61,130 nt of DNA from an uncultured Clostridiaceae bacterium. Its GTDB lineage: Bacteria > Bacillota > Clostridia > TANB77 > CAG-508. Below, piece after piece: positions 1-8,797 of the stretch (its first letter is position 1; the number at the start of each line of letters is the position of its first letter). A program made the position numbers and the translations under genes. Location of the stretch: contig CAMMAC010000006.1 of NCBI GenBank assembly GCA_946493085.1, positions 1-61,130 on the forward strand, given 5' to 3'. Below the pieces are notes generated by a model. That model made no database searches. It saw only the letters and a program-made list of their open reading frames with translations, and was not told the origin of the DNA.

Positions 1-6
1 GGTTGA

Positions 7-48
7 GACATTTTCTCAAATGATTTATTAAGACATTATCACAAATGA
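7..48. repeat. Two 17-bp direct repeats at the window start
   Basis: GACATTTTCTCAAATGA (7-23) and GACATTATCACAAATGA (32-48), two differences, period 25. Their complement resembles the sequence at 61085-61103 near the other end (TTTGAAAATGTCCCAA). Repeated terminal motifs of this kind are seen in some insertion sequences, but no transposase is in view. Confidence 0.5.
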
Positions 49-81
49 ATCAGAAGTAGTGAAAAAAATATAAATATTCCC

Positions 82-110
82 TTGCAAACCGAAAAAGAAT
101 ATAGTATAAT
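82..110 (+). promoter_or_regulatory. Sigma-A promoter of tyrS
   Basis: TTGCAA (82-87) and a perfect TATAAT (105-110) are separated by 17 bases. Transcription should begin near 117, just ahead of the T-box leader. Confidence 0.8.
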
Positions 111-116
111 TACAGA

Positions 117-354
117 CAACTTCATTTAATTATGTTTGAAAAAGAAACAAAGTAGGAAACTATTGTGACAAAAGAGAGATAATGGAAGGTGCAAATTATC
201 CGTAGATAGAAACATCCGAATTACAGTTCTTATAGTAATTAGCGTGTAAGCAGCGAGATGCTTAAAAAAGAAAGAGGCATGTAAAAAATTACATGTAAAT
301 AAAGGTGGTACCACGAGTCAAATCGTCCTTTAAAAGGATGGTTTGGCTCTTTTT
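117..354 (+). promoter_or_regulatory. T-box riboswitch leader, Tyr specifier
   Basis: The diagnostic T-box sequence AAAGGTGGTACCACG is at 301-315. It is followed by a 14-bp terminator stem, with G-U pairs, at 315-349 and a T run. In Stem I, AGTA (151-154) faces GAAT (218-221), the usual specifier-loop arrangement. The next triplet is TAC (222-224), a Tyr codon followed by a purine, which matches the tyrosyl-tRNA synthetase downstream. By the known mechanism, uncharged tRNA-Tyr would pair with the specifier and the T-box bulge and favour antitermination. The fold was done by eye. Confidence 0.92.
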
Positions 355-381
355 GAATACTACAAAAAGGGAGGAAAAAAT

Positions 382-1620
382 ATGACATTAGTAGAAGATT
401 TAAAATGGAGAGGACTTATCAAAGACATTTCTAGTCCAGAACTAGAAGAAAAACTAAATCAAGGAGGATTAACTTTTTATATTGGAACAGACCCTACGGC
501 AGATAGCCTTCATGTAGGACACTTGTCTAGTTTTTTAATTTCTAAAAGATTAAAAGAAGCAGGACATACGCCTATCTTATTAGTAGGAGGAGGAACAGGG
601 ATGATAGGAGATCCTAGACCTACTACAGAAAGAGCGATGATATCTAAAGAAGAAGTAACAAAAAATTTCGAGGGACTAAAAGCACAAGTAGAAAAACTAT
701 TTGGCTTTGAAGTAGTTAATAATTATGATTGGCACAAAGATATTAATGTGTTAGATTTCTTGAGAGATTATGGAAAATACTTTAATATTAACTATATGTT
801 AGATAAGGATATTATTAGAAGAAGACTAGACACAGGCATTACTTATACAGAATTTTCTTACATGATTTTACAAGCATTAGATTTTAAATATCTACATGAG
901 CATAAAAATGTAGATTTGCAATGTGCAGGTTCAGACCAATGGGGAAATATTACAGCAGGAATTGACCTAATTAGAAAATCAACAGGAGATGAAGTATACG
1001 GCTTTACTATGCCACTTGTAACCGATTCCCAAGGAAAGAAATTTGGAAAGAGTGAAGGAAATGCCCTATGGCTTGATAAAGAAAAAACATCTAGCTATAA
1101 GCTATATCAATTCTTTGTAAATGTAGAAGATTGTATGGTAATCGATTACTTAAAAATCTATACCTTCCTATCCAAAGAAGAAATAGAAGAATTAGAAAAA
1201 AGCAATAAAGAACATCCAGAACTAAGAGAAGCCCATAAGGCACTTGCAAGAGAAATTATTACCTTTTTACATGGAAAAGAAGAATATGAAAGAGCCGTGA
1301 ATCTTGCAGACCATTTATTCCATAATAAATTTCAAGATTTATCTAAAAAAGATATTGAAGACTTATTTGGAAGTGAAGAAAAAAAGATAGTAGAAGAAGG
1401 AATGAGTATTTTAGATGCACTAGTTCAAGTAGGAGCAGCAAGCAGTAAAAGAGAAGCAAGAGAATTTGTGGCAAACGGAGCTGTTTCCATTAATGGTGAA
1501 AAAGTAACAGACGTAAATGCAGAAATAACAGCGGATAACTTTATAGAAGGTACTTATATTGTTATTAAAAGAGGAAAGAAAAACTACTATATAGGAATGT
1601 CCCAAAAATGTCAGGCTTAA
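382..1620 (+). CDS. tyrS: Tyrosyl-tRNA synthetase
   Basis: Cytoplasmic class I aminoacyl-tRNA synthetase that charges tRNA-Tyr (412 residues, normal length). The HIGH-type motif appears as HVGH at about residues 44-47, the KMSKS-type loop as KFGKS near 220, and an S4-like RNA-binding domain occupies the C-terminus. The ATG at 382 follows GGGAGG at 369-374; the longer reading from 343 would start inside the T-box terminator. The last residues (GMSQKCQA) and the stop codon are encoded by a dispersed inverted-repeat element (1597-1664), so the native C-terminus has probably been replaced. Regulated by the Tyr T-box upstream. Confidence 0.97.
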   Translation: MTLVEDLKWRGLIKDISSPELEEKLNQGGLTFYIGTDPTADSLHVGHLSSFLISKRLKEAGHTPILLVGGGTGMIGDPRPTTERAMISKEEVTKNFEGLKAQVEKLFGFEVVNNYDWHKDINVLDFLRDYGKYFNINYMLDKDIIRRRLDTGITYTEFSYMILQALDFKYLHEHKNVDLQCAGSDQWGNITAGIDLIRKSTGDEVYGFTMPLVTDSQGKKFGKSEGNALWLDKEKTSSYKLYQFFVNVEDCMVIDYLKIYTFLSKEEIEELEKSNKEHPELREAHKALAREIITFLHGKEEYERAVNLADHLFHNKFQDLSKKDIEDLFGSEEKKIVEEGMSILDALVQVGAASSKREAREFVANGAVSINGEKVTDVNAEITADNFIEGTYIVIKRGKKNYYIGMSQKCQA

Positions 1621-1664
1621 GTGTGACATGTCTCATTTAACCCTGACTTAAGTGTGGGACACAT
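1597..1664. repeat. Dispersed TGTCCCA inverted-repeat element, copy 1
   Basis: The left side begins ATGTCCCA and carries GTCAGG; the right side carries CCTGAC and ends TGGGACACAT, so the outer and inner blocks are inverted. The left 34 bases closely match 57974-58005. It overlaps the end of tyrS. I found no gene inside it. Confidence 0.7.
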
Positions 1665-1686
1665 TAAAAAAAGGGGAAAAAGAAAA

Positions 1687-2829
1687 ATGGCAGATAAACA
1701 AGAATGGGAAGAATTAGAAAAATGGTATACAGGAAAACAGGAGAAAAATAAGGAAAGGTATGGTTTTGACAATAGCATTTTAGAAGAAAAGAAACCGTTA
1801 AAAGAATCGGTAAGAACTACCATGCACTCTGTTGTAGAAATGAAAAGTATTGTATGGATTATTTTGGTAGCTCTTTGCTGTATTCTTATCTTTTTTATTT
1901 TAAATAGATTATATTTTGCTACTCATAAAACAGATGAGCAAAAAGTGATAGAAACAGCCAAAAGTTTATATGGGATGGATTGTAGTGTTGTGCAGAAAGA
2001 AACAATAATAGAAGGTAAAGACAAGTATACCTTACAAGTAGTTAACCAGCCAGAGATAACATTTCAGTGTGTAAAAACAGGAGGAGGTTATGCTTTTGAT
2101 TATACGTCTTATAGCCACCAACGCTATTTTAAACAATGGGAAAGCGAGAAAAAAGAACAATTTGTAGTAGAAGAGGATACTACAACAGATGGACTATTCC
2201 AATATGAAACTTATATTCCAGTAACGGTAGAGGATTTTGAGGTTATTGAAAATAAAATAAATGATATAGGAGAATTTGTAGAATATGCGGGAGAAAATTA
2301 TTCTCCATTTTGGAATGTGTATTTAGCTTATGGAGAAAGTAGAATTTATCCTTATACAGGCATGCCTTCTCAAATAAATAAGGAAGAAGCAGTAGAAGAG
2401 AGTAAAAGAACATTTGTAAATTACATAATGAAACGAGAACCAGAGAAGGCAAGACAATTGTATTCTACAGAAATCTTAGATACATATTGGAAACCAACTG
2501 CTTTAAAAGTTGTATTGAATGGACAAGAAATACCAATAACCAATTCTGTAGTACAAATGTATTATTCTTCACAAGGAGGGGAATATGCATTACAACTCTA
2601 TACAGAGTTTGTAAAACAAATAAATGGAGTAGAAATTATTAGCAGAGCAGAAATGATGCCAAGAGAATTTACGTACGAAGGACATACCTATACTATAAGC
2701 AATCAAGATACAAATTTAGAAAAATATCAACTAGGCTATACTTTGAGCCTACAGGAATTAGAAGAACTATTTCATGCTAAAGTAGAATTAGATAAGGAAG
2801 AAGAGAAAGCTTTTATAACAATACCATAA
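1687..2829 (+). CDS. Single-pass membrane protein of unknown function
   Basis: I do not recognise this 380-residue protein. About 50 charged N-terminal residues precede one hydrophobic helix (WIILVALCCILIFFIL, roughly residues 55-70). A long acidic extracytoplasmic region follows, rich in Tyr, Glu and Gln and with no catalytic motif I can name. The ATG at 1687 follows an AAGGGG-type ribosome binding site. The alternative start at 1654 lies inside the repeat element. It sits directly downstream of tyrS, and the repeat falls between them. An extracytoplasmic domain of the NTF2/SnoaL kind is possible but unsupported. Confidence 0.8.
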   Translation: MADKQEWEELEKWYTGKQEKNKERYGFDNSILEEKKPLKESVRTTMHSVVEMKSIVWIILVALCCILIFFILNRLYFATHKTDEQKVIETAKSLYGMDCSVVQKETIIEGKDKYTLQVVNQPEITFQCVKTGGGYAFDYTSYSHQRYFKQWESEKKEQFVVEEDTTTDGLFQYETYIPVTVEDFEVIENKINDIGEFVEYAGENYSPFWNVYLAYGESRIYPYTGMPSQINKEEAVEESKRTFVNYIMKREPEKARQLYSTEILDTYWKPTALKVVLNGQEIPITNSVVQMYYSSQGGEYALQLYTEFVKQINGVEIISRAEMMPREFTYEGHTYTISNQDTNLEKYQLGYTLSLQELEELFHAKVELDKEEEKAFITIP

Positions 2830-2934
2830 AAATTTTAATAAAAAAGTTTACAAAAAAATTAGGGGTATGATAAGATAAAGTACAGGGAAAAATAAAAGGG
2901 AATACATAAGAAAAAAATAAGAGGAGAAAAAATT

Positions 2935-3378
2935 ATGCTGTTTAATATTCTAGCAATTTTTGTAGGACTAGCTCTGCTGGTTATAGGAGCAGATATATTA
3001 GTAAAAGGAGCTAGTAACATAGCCAAAAAGTTTCATATCCCTGAAATTTTAATAGGACTTACCATTGTAGCAATAGGAACAGCTCTTCCAGAAATGGTAA
3101 CTTCTTTAATAGCAGTTATTACAGGAGATGCCGATATAGCAGTAGGAAACTTAATAGGTTCTAGCGTATTGAATTCTTTTCTTATTTTAGGAATAGGAGC
3201 AGCTATTACACCACTTACTATTTCAGCAGAATTCACAGAAAATTTGTTACTTCTTATCTTCTCCACTACATTACTTTGGTTGTTCTGCTATTTACCAAAA
3301 AAAGATACGCTAACAAGACCGAAAGGATTGATTTTAGTTCTAATTTTTGCAATATACATGGTAAAATTATTTGTGTAA
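2935..3378 (+). CDS. Half-length CaCA-family Na+/Ca2+ antiporter-like protein
   Basis: Membrane protein of 147 residues matching one Na_Ca_ex domain. It has the alpha-repeat motif GTALPEMVTSL at about residues 46-56, a second conserved block GNLIGSSVLNSFLILG, and four to five hydrophobic segments. Family members are usually about 300-330 residues with two inverted alpha-repeats. Here the second repeat is absent: the ORF ends after FAIYMVKLFV and no matching sequence follows before dps. There is no CGG codon near the end, so the recoding seen elsewhere does not explain it. It could be a truncated remnant or a half-transporter that dimerises. Confidence 0.8.
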   Translation: MLFNILAIFVGLALLVIGADILVKGASNIAKKFHIPEILIGLTIVAIGTALPEMVTSLIAVITGDADIAVGNLIGSSVLNSFLILGIGAAITPLTISAEFTENLLLLIFSTTLLWLFCYLPKKDTLTRPKGLILVLIFAIYMVKLFV

Positions 3379-3460
3379 AGAAAAAACATATATTTTTCGC
3401 ATAAGAAAGCAAGAAGCTGGAAATAATGAAAATAAGAAAAAAGGAAGGAGTGAAAAATAT

Positions 3461-3898
3461 ATGGAAAAAACCGTAAATTGTTTAAATCAATTTTTAGCTG
3501 ATTTAGCAGTATTTTATAGAAAACTGCAAAATTTTCATTGGAATGTAGAAGGAAAAGATTTTTTTGTAATTCATGCAAAATTAGAGGAATATTACGATGA
3601 CATCAATGAACAAATTGATGAAATAGCAGAATATATCTTAAGCATAGGTGGTCAACCTTTGGGAACTATGAAAGACTACATGGAAATTACAAAAATACAA
3701 GAAGCGGAAAATGTAAAAGTAAAAAGTGACGCTGTGTTATCTTGCTTAATAAAAGATTATGAAACTATTTTGCAAGAAGCAAAACAAATTAAACAGGAAA
3801 GTGATGCGAGCAATGATTCACAGACTTCTACTATGATGGATGACTATATTGAAGATTATAGTAAAAAGTTATGGATGTTACGCCAAACAATGGCATAG
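3461..3898 (+). CDS. dps: Dps-family ferritin-like DNA-protection protein
   Basis: Dps mini-ferritin of 145 residues that oxidises and stores iron with H2O2 and protects DNA. The ferroxidase signature is visible: NFHWNVEG near residues 24-31, followed by H and EEYYDDINEQIDEIAE. The ATG at 3461 follows AAGGAAGGAG at 3441-3450; the ORF can be read further upstream but without a site. It overlaps nothing and stands alone after the antiporter gene. Confidence 0.95.
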   Translation: MEKTVNCLNQFLADLAVFYRKLQNFHWNVEGKDFFVIHAKLEEYYDDINEQIDEIAEYILSIGGQPLGTMKDYMEITKIQEAENVKVKSDAVLSCLIKDYETILQEAKQIKQESDASNDSQTSTMMDDYIEDYSKKLWMLRQTMA

Positions 3899-3990
3899 AT
3901 GAAAAGATAATAATATATTGAAAAAATTATGGAAACAAGTAACCAATAAAAAATAAAGAGTTATAAAATGAAAAACAATAAAAAAGGTAT

Positions 3991-4021
3991 AATCCTTCTT
4001 GTTAAAAGAGCAAGGAGGATT
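3991..4021 (+). promoter_or_regulatory. Hairpin that sequesters the ribosome binding site
   Basis: AATCCTTCTTG (3991-4001) pairs with CAAGGAGGATT (4011-4021) with a single G-U pair and a 9-base loop. The 3' arm contains the AAGGAGG ribosome binding site of the gene starting at 4027. It could act as a translational switch, or as a weak terminator since TTTTG follows. Whether the left arm is transcribed depends on an unmapped start site; a TATAAT at 3988-3993 overlaps it. Confidence 0.45.
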
Positions 4022-4026
4022 TTGTT

Positions 4027-5037
4027 ATGTTTATGCAAAAGAATAAAGAAAACGGAATTACAATGATTACATTAGCAGTAACCATTATTGTATTAATTAT
4101 TTTAGCAGGGGTAAGTATCAATATGCTTGTAGGAGATAACGGAATTATTACAAAGGCACAGCAAGCAAGAGAAAATATAGAGTTAGCACAAATAGAAGAA
4201 CAAACATCTCTAAATCAGTTATATGAAGAAATGGAACAAGAAGGAATATATACAGAAGATGAGGAGTCAATCCAAAAAGATGAAATGATAAAGTCTTTGC
4301 AAGAACAGTTAGAAGAACAAAGTAAAGAAATAGAAGAATTAAAAAAACAATTGCAAATTTACAAATTAAAAGAAGGGGACTATATTCAATATGATACAGG
4401 AGTAGAAGGAGTGGGCGAAATAACTTGTAGAGTCTTATATACAGCAAGTTCAAAGTATGGATTACAAATTATTACAGATGAAGGCGTAGAAACAGTATCA
4501 TTAGGAGTGGAGAATAATTTTGAAGCATCAAAAACAAGTTATAATAATGCAATAGAAATATTAAATCATGAAGCAGAAAAATATATTAATACAGCATATG
4601 CTACAGATGCAAGGTGTGTAGGAAGCGTGCCAACAGCAGAAAATGGAGTATTTATCAATAAAAATTTGGAAACAGCAGGCCCTGTTACAATGCAATTTGA
4701 ATACAATGGAAGTACGAGCATAGATGCTAAAGGAGAAGATACAAATTATACAGTAGATGAAGAACAAATGAGAAGTTTTAATCTTTTAGTAACAGGCTAT
4801 GAATATTGGTTATCTTCTCGTTATATATTTTCCAATTCTACTGGCTGTGGGTTAAATATACGCAGAATAACAACATCTGGAAGTTTATTTTATGGCGACA
4901 TGTGTTCTATTTATTATACAGGAGAAGCTGTTGGAAGAGGTTATGGCTTTGCTCTTCGTCCTTGCATTCTTCTAAGAGACGATATAGAAATAATAGGAGG
5001 AGATGGAAGTGAAGAAAAACCGTATATAATAGGTTAA
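4027..5037 (+). CDS. Prepilin-like surface protein with C-terminal RPxxxL domain
   Basis: Surface protein of 336 residues. A short basic leader is followed by a class-III-type cleavage motif, NGITMITLAVTIIVLIIL, resembling type IV prepilins but with Thr where the +5 Glu is expected. The hydrophobic helix leads into a coiled coil (residues about 45-115, many Glu/Gln/Lys heptads) and then a globular domain. That domain carries YEYWLSSRYIF, GYGFALRPCILLRDD and a final GDGSEEKPYIIG. The last module is common at the ends of secreted proteins of gut Clostridia; its exact function is unknown to me. It stands alone, with a hairpin over its ribosome binding site. No pilus assembly genes are nearby. 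Confidence 0.75.
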   Translation: MFMQKNKENGITMITLAVTIIVLIILAGVSINMLVGDNGIITKAQQARENIELAQIEEQTSLNQLYEEMEQEGIYTEDEESIQKDEMIKSLQEQLEEQSKEIEELKKQLQIYKLKEGDYIQYDTGVEGVGEITCRVLYTASSKYGLQIITDEGVETVSLGVENNFEASKTSYNNAIEILNHEAEKYINTAYATDARCVGSVPTAENGVFINKNLETAGPVTMQFEYNGSTSIDAKGEDTNYTVDEEQMRSFNLLVTGYEYWLSSRYIFSNSTGCGLNIRRITTSGSLFYGDMCSIYYTGEAVGRGYGFALRPCILLRDDIEIIGGDGSEEKPYIIG

Positions 5038-5166
5038 GCATAAAAATAAAAGAGATACTGTTGAAAATTATGAAACTGGGTAAACAACAAGGTAAAAATA
5101 CGCACATTGACATTTTCTTCCCATAAGTATATACTTTAAAAAAAGGAATAGAGAGGGGAGAAAAAA

Positions 5167-7200
5167 ATGTACCAGAAAAGTAAAAAAGTAGTGATAATAG
5201 TTGCTGTTTTGGTAATATTATTGGTCATAGGTGCTGTTGGTTTTTTTATGTGGTATAACAGTACAAAGATAAATCCAGAAGACACATTGGTGGCTTACGT
5301 AGATGCCTTAAAAGCAAAAGATTACGAAACAATGTATAGTAAAATTAGTGAAGAAAGTAAAAATACTACTACGAAAGAAGATTTTATAGCGAGAAATAAA
5401 AATATTTATGAGGGAATAGAAGCAAGTAATTTATCTATTAACATTGTTCAAGTAACAGAAGAAGGAAATAAAGCACAAATTGTTTATTCTACTACTATGC
5501 AAACAGTAGCTGGACAAATGAGTTTTTCTAATACAGCAAATTTGGTAAAAAATGCAGAAAATGGATATGATATAGAATGGTCTTCTAGCCTCATTTTTCC
5601 AGAATTACAAGAGGATTACAAAGTAAGAGTAGAAACATTAGAAGGAACAAGAGGAAGAATATTAGATAGAAACGATGTTGTACTTGCAGGAATGCAAACG
5701 GCATCTTCTATTGGGCTAGTACCGGGAAAAATGGGAGAAAATAAGGAGGAAGACATAGCCAGAATTGCTACCTTGTTAGATATTTCTGAAGATACGATTC
5801 AAAATGCACTATCAGCCTCTTATGTAAAAGATGACACCTTTGTACCTTTAAAAACAGTACAGAAAGGGGAACAAGAGTTAAAAAATCAATTATTAGAAAT
5901 TTCTGGTATAAAAATTATAGATACAACGGCACGTGTATATCCATTAGGAGAAGCGTCATCTCACCTGTTGGGCTATGTACAAACGATTAATGCAGAAGAA
6001 TTAAAAGAAAATGCGAATAAAGGGTACACCAATACCAGTGTTATTGGAAAAACAGGACTAGAAAAAATATATGAAGATACCTTGAAAGCTACAGATGGAG
6101 CAGAAATCTATATTGTAGATGCAGAAGGAAATAAGAAAAAAACACTTGCTAAAAAACAAGAACAAAACGGAAAAGATATTAAATTAACGATAGATTCTAC
6201 CATTCAACAAAAATTATATAATCAATTAAAAGAAGATAAGGCAGCAGCAGTTGCAATGAATCCAAATACAGGAGAAATTTTAGCATTAGTAAGTTGTCCT
6301 ACCTTTAATTCTAACGATTTTAGTTTAGGAATGACAACAAACCAATGGAATCGTTTATCTCAAAACGAAGCAAAACCATTATATAATCGTTATTTACAAA
6401 CCTATGTACCAGGCTCTAGTTTTAAGCCAATTACTGGTGCCATTGGATTAGATACAAATTCTTTTACAGCAGATGAAGATTTTGGTAGTAGCGGAACAAA
6501 ATGGCAAGCTTCTAAAAATTGGAGAGATTTTTATGTTACAACACTAACTACTTATAATGGACCAGCGAACTTACAAAATGCTCTTATTTATTCAGATAAT
6601 ATTTACTTTGCAAAAGCGGGTATAAAAATAGGAAAACAAAATTTTATGAATCAATTAAATGCATTAGGATTTTCCAAAAAAATATCTTTTGAGCAAGAAT
6701 TAGGCATGTCAACTTATTCTAATAGTGGCAGTTTTGAAACAGAAACACAATTAGCCAATACTGGTTATGGACAAGGAGAACTTTTGGTAAACCCTGTGCA
6801 TATGGCAATGATATATTCTAGTTTTGCTAATGAAGGTAATATGCTTGAAGCATATTTAATGTATAAAGAAGATAAAACGCCTACTTATTACGCAGAGCAA
6901 GTTTTCTCTAAAGAAACGGCAAATACCATAAAAGAAGATTTAATACAAGTAGTAGAAAATCCAAATGGCACAGCACATAGTGCGAAAATAGACGGGGTAA
7001 CGATAGCTGCTAAAACGGGAACGGCAGAAATTAAAGATAGCAAAGAGGATACAGAAGGAACGGAATTAGGCTGGTTTAATGCTTTTACAGCAGATAAAAA
7101 TGCTCAAAATCCTTTATTAATTGTAAGTATGGTAGAAGATGTAAAAAATAAAGGTGGAAGTCATTATGTATTAGACAAAATAAAGCCAATGTTTGAATAA
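5167..7200 (+). CDS. Class B penicillin-binding protein, MecA/PBP3 type
   Basis: Peptidoglycan D,D-transpeptidase of 677 residues, anchored by an N-terminal helix (about 9-30). Domains in order: a MecA_N/NTF2-like domain (about 36-140) with the pattern VDALKAKDYETMYS, a PBP dimerisation domain (about 150-320, EGTRGRILDRN), and a transpeptidase domain. All three active-site motifs are present: SxxK as GSSFKP (about 417), SxN-type as SDN (about 476) and KTG (about 615). This architecture matches PBP2a of staphylococci and PBP3 of Bacillus subtilis, which can have low beta-lactam affinity; resistance is not established here. It lies just upstream of the SDR gene. Confidence 0.93.
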   Translation: MYQKSKKVVIIVAVLVILLVIGAVGFFMWYNSTKINPEDTLVAYVDALKAKDYETMYSKISEESKNTTTKEDFIARNKNIYEGIEASNLSINIVQVTEEGNKAQIVYSTTMQTVAGQMSFSNTANLVKNAENGYDIEWSSSLIFPELQEDYKVRVETLEGTRGRILDRNDVVLAGMQTASSIGLVPGKMGENKEEDIARIATLLDISEDTIQNALSASYVKDDTFVPLKTVQKGEQELKNQLLEISGIKIIDTTARVYPLGEASSHLLGYVQTINAEELKENANKGYTNTSVIGKTGLEKIYEDTLKATDGAEIYIVDAEGNKKKTLAKKQEQNGKDIKLTIDSTIQQKLYNQLKEDKAAAVAMNPNTGEILALVSCPTFNSNDFSLGMTTNQWNRLSQNEAKPLYNRYLQTYVPGSSFKPITGAIGLDTNSFTADEDFGSSGTKWQASKNWRDFYVTTLTTYNGPANLQNALIYSDNIYFAKAGIKIGKQNFMNQLNALGFSKKISFEQELGMSTYSNSGSFETETQLANTGYGQGELLVNPVHMAMIYSSFANEGNMLEAYLMYKEDKTPTYYAEQVFSKETANTIKEDLIQVVENPNGTAHSAKIDGVTIAAKTGTAEIKDSKEDTEGTELGWFNAFTADKNAQNPLLIVSMVEDVKNKGGSHYVLDKIKPMFE

Positions 7201-7228
7201 AAAATAACCAAAGAAAGGAAGATACTGC

Positions 7229-8224
7229 ATGCCAGAAAAGATAGTAGTGACAGGAGCAACAGGTCATATTGGAAATGCTTTATTACGCGAACTACAAAAG
7301 CAAAAGAATGAGGTAGTTGCTTTTGTACTAAAAGGTGAGGATACAAAATGTATACAAGATTTAGGTTGTAAAATAGTATATGGAGATGTACAAGACATAA
7401 ATAGCTTAAAAGAGGCCTTTCGAGGTGCTACAATGGTATTTCATTTAGCTGGAATCATAGAAATAGGAAGCACCAATAAAAAGAAATTATGGCAAGTAAA
7501 TGTAGAAGGAACAAAGAATGTGTGGAGAGTATGTAAAGAAGAAAAAGTAAAAAGATTGATTTATACTAGTTCTGTTCATGCTATCCCAGAAAAGCCAAAA
7601 GGAGAGCAAATAGCAGAAACAACAACTTTTTCCAAGGACTTAGTAAAGGGAAGTTATGCTAAAACAAAAGCGGAGGCAACTGCATTTTTACTTAGTAAAG
7701 CTAAAGAAGAGGTAGAAATCGTAATTGTACATCCTTCTGGTGTAATTGGACCTTATGAGTACATAGTTTCTAATTTAGGACAGCTAATCATAGATTGTGC
7801 CAACAAAAAAATTGGAGCTTATTTAGAAGGTGGCTACAACTTTGTAGATGTAAGAGATGTAGCCAGAGGAACAGTACTAGCAGCACAAAAAGGAAAAGCA
7901 GGAGAGTGCTATATTTTAGCTGGACATCAAGTTAGTGTAAAAAATTTAATGCAACAAATAGAAAAAATAACCAAAGTACCAGCTCCTAAATTTAAAATAG
8001 CAAGATGGTTTGCCTATATAACAGGAATTTTTTCAGAGTGCTATTCTAAAATAGTAAAAGAAAAGCCGTTGTTTACTTCTTATGCCGTTTATACATTAGG
8101 AACAAATAGCAATTTTACTAGTAAAAAAGCACAGGAAGAATTGGGGTATACCATAAGACCAATAGAAGAAACGATAAAAGATACCATTGAGTGGTTTCAA
8201 AAACAAGGAAAAATAAACGAATAA
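7229..8224 (+). CDS. NAD-dependent epimerase/dehydratase (extended SDR)
   Basis: Protein of 331 residues with an N-terminal Rossmann fold. The nucleotide-binding motif is TGATGHIGNAL (residues about 8-18) and the catalytic pair is YxxxK in YAKTK (about 143-147). The order resembles dihydroflavonol-4-reductase/nucleoside-diphosphate-sugar epimerase-like proteins, but the substrate cannot be told from sequence. It starts 29 bases after the PBP stop behind AAGGAAG, so the two may be cotranscribed. A shared hairpin terminator follows. Confidence 0.9.
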   Translation: MPEKIVVTGATGHIGNALLRELQKQKNEVVAFVLKGEDTKCIQDLGCKIVYGDVQDINSLKEAFRGATMVFHLAGIIEIGSTNKKKLWQVNVEGTKNVWRVCKEEKVKRLIYTSSVHAIPEKPKGEQIAETTTFSKDLVKGSYAKTKAEATAFLLSKAKEEVEIVIVHPSGVIGPYEYIVSNLGQLIIDCANKKIGAYLEGGYNFVDVRDVARGTVLAAQKGKAGECYILAGHQVSVKNLMQQIEKITKVPAPKFKIARWFAYITGIFSECYSKIVKEKPLFTSYAVYTLGTNSNFTSKKAQEELGYTIRPIEETIKDTIEWFQKQGKINE

Positions 8225-8230
8225 AAAAGT

Positions 8231-8273
8231 AAGCAACTGACAAAGAGGTAAAGATTTTCTTTGTCAGTTGCTT
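8231..8273. terminator. Bidirectional terminator between the SDR gene and rnhA
   Basis: A perfect 15-bp stem (AAGCAACTGACAAAG and its complement) with a 13-base loop is followed by a T run on the plus strand. The rnhA stop codon lies within the right arm, so it can serve both convergent genes. Confidence 0.85.
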
Positions 8274-8711
8274 TTTTTTAAGTTTAAAATAGCAGTTCTT
8301 GCTAATTCATCGCAACGATTGTTATATTCATTATCGCTATGTCCTTTTACTTTAATAAATTCTATTTTATGTATTTGTGTAAATTGATATAAGGTTTGCC
8401 AAAGTTCTTTATTCTTTACGGGAGAGCCATCAGCTGTTTTCCAACCTTTTTTCATCCAATTGTAAATCCACCCTTGTGTAAATCCATTAATTACATAAGC
8501 ACTATCGCTATATACCTTGATAGAACAAGGAAATTTAATAAGTTTTAAAGCTTCTACTACGGCAGTAAGTTCCATAATATTGTTAGTGGTATCTAGCTTG
8601 GCACCGGAAATTTCCTTTTTATGATTTCTGTACATTAAAATAGCACCCCATCCACCGGGACCGGGATTTCCGTGAACAAGCTCCATCTGTATAAATCACG
8701 ACTTCTTCCAT
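8264..8711 (-). CDS. rnhA: Ribonuclease HI, with +1 frameshift at an in-frame CGG
   Basis: RNase HI degrades RNA in RNA-DNA hybrids. The ATG at 8711 follows AAAGGA. The first 13 codons read [13 protein letters not shown], including the first catalytic Asp. The next zero-frame codon is CGG (8672-8670). Skipping its C (8672) gives GNPGPGGWG, the conserved family sequence, and the rest of the enzyme follows with [10 protein letters not shown] (Glu), VYSDSAYV (Asp) and [16 protein letters not shown] (Asp). The joined protein is 148 residues, close to the family norm of about 155. Without recoding, translation stops soon after CGG. A start at 8686 would lack the first catalytic Asp. This is one of six such sites in the window. 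Confidence 0.9.
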
Positions 8712-8728
8712 ATATTTTTATCCTTTCA

Positions 8729-8757
8729 TTGTAAAATTATTTCATTTATGGTATTAT
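8729..8757 (+). promoter_or_regulatory. Promoter of tmcAL
   Basis: TTGTAA (8729-8734), 17 bases, TATTAT (8752-8757). It diverges from rnhA and precedes the gene at 8798. Confidence 0.6.
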
Positions 8758-8797
8758 ATCAATAGTAAAAAAAATAAACAAGAGGGAAGGGAAAAGT

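Noticed and set aside
126..314. Minus-strand ORF over the tyrS leader
   Set aside because: It coincides with the T-box structure and has no ribosome site or similarity.
3300..3460. Programmed frameshift linking a second half of the antiporter
   Set aside because: No sequence resembling the second alpha-repeat exists in any frame before dps, and there is no CGG at the end.
4027..5037. Diversity-generating retroelement target
   Set aside because: The end domain is reminiscent of such targets, but there is no reverse transcriptase or template repeat in the window.
8664..8680. Treating rnhA, gerAA, the thioesterase, trmD, hlyIII and the ltaS-like gene as unrelated pseudogenes
   Set aside because: Each has a single break of the same kind at the same codon and is otherwise intact. 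Independent decay would give varied lesions.
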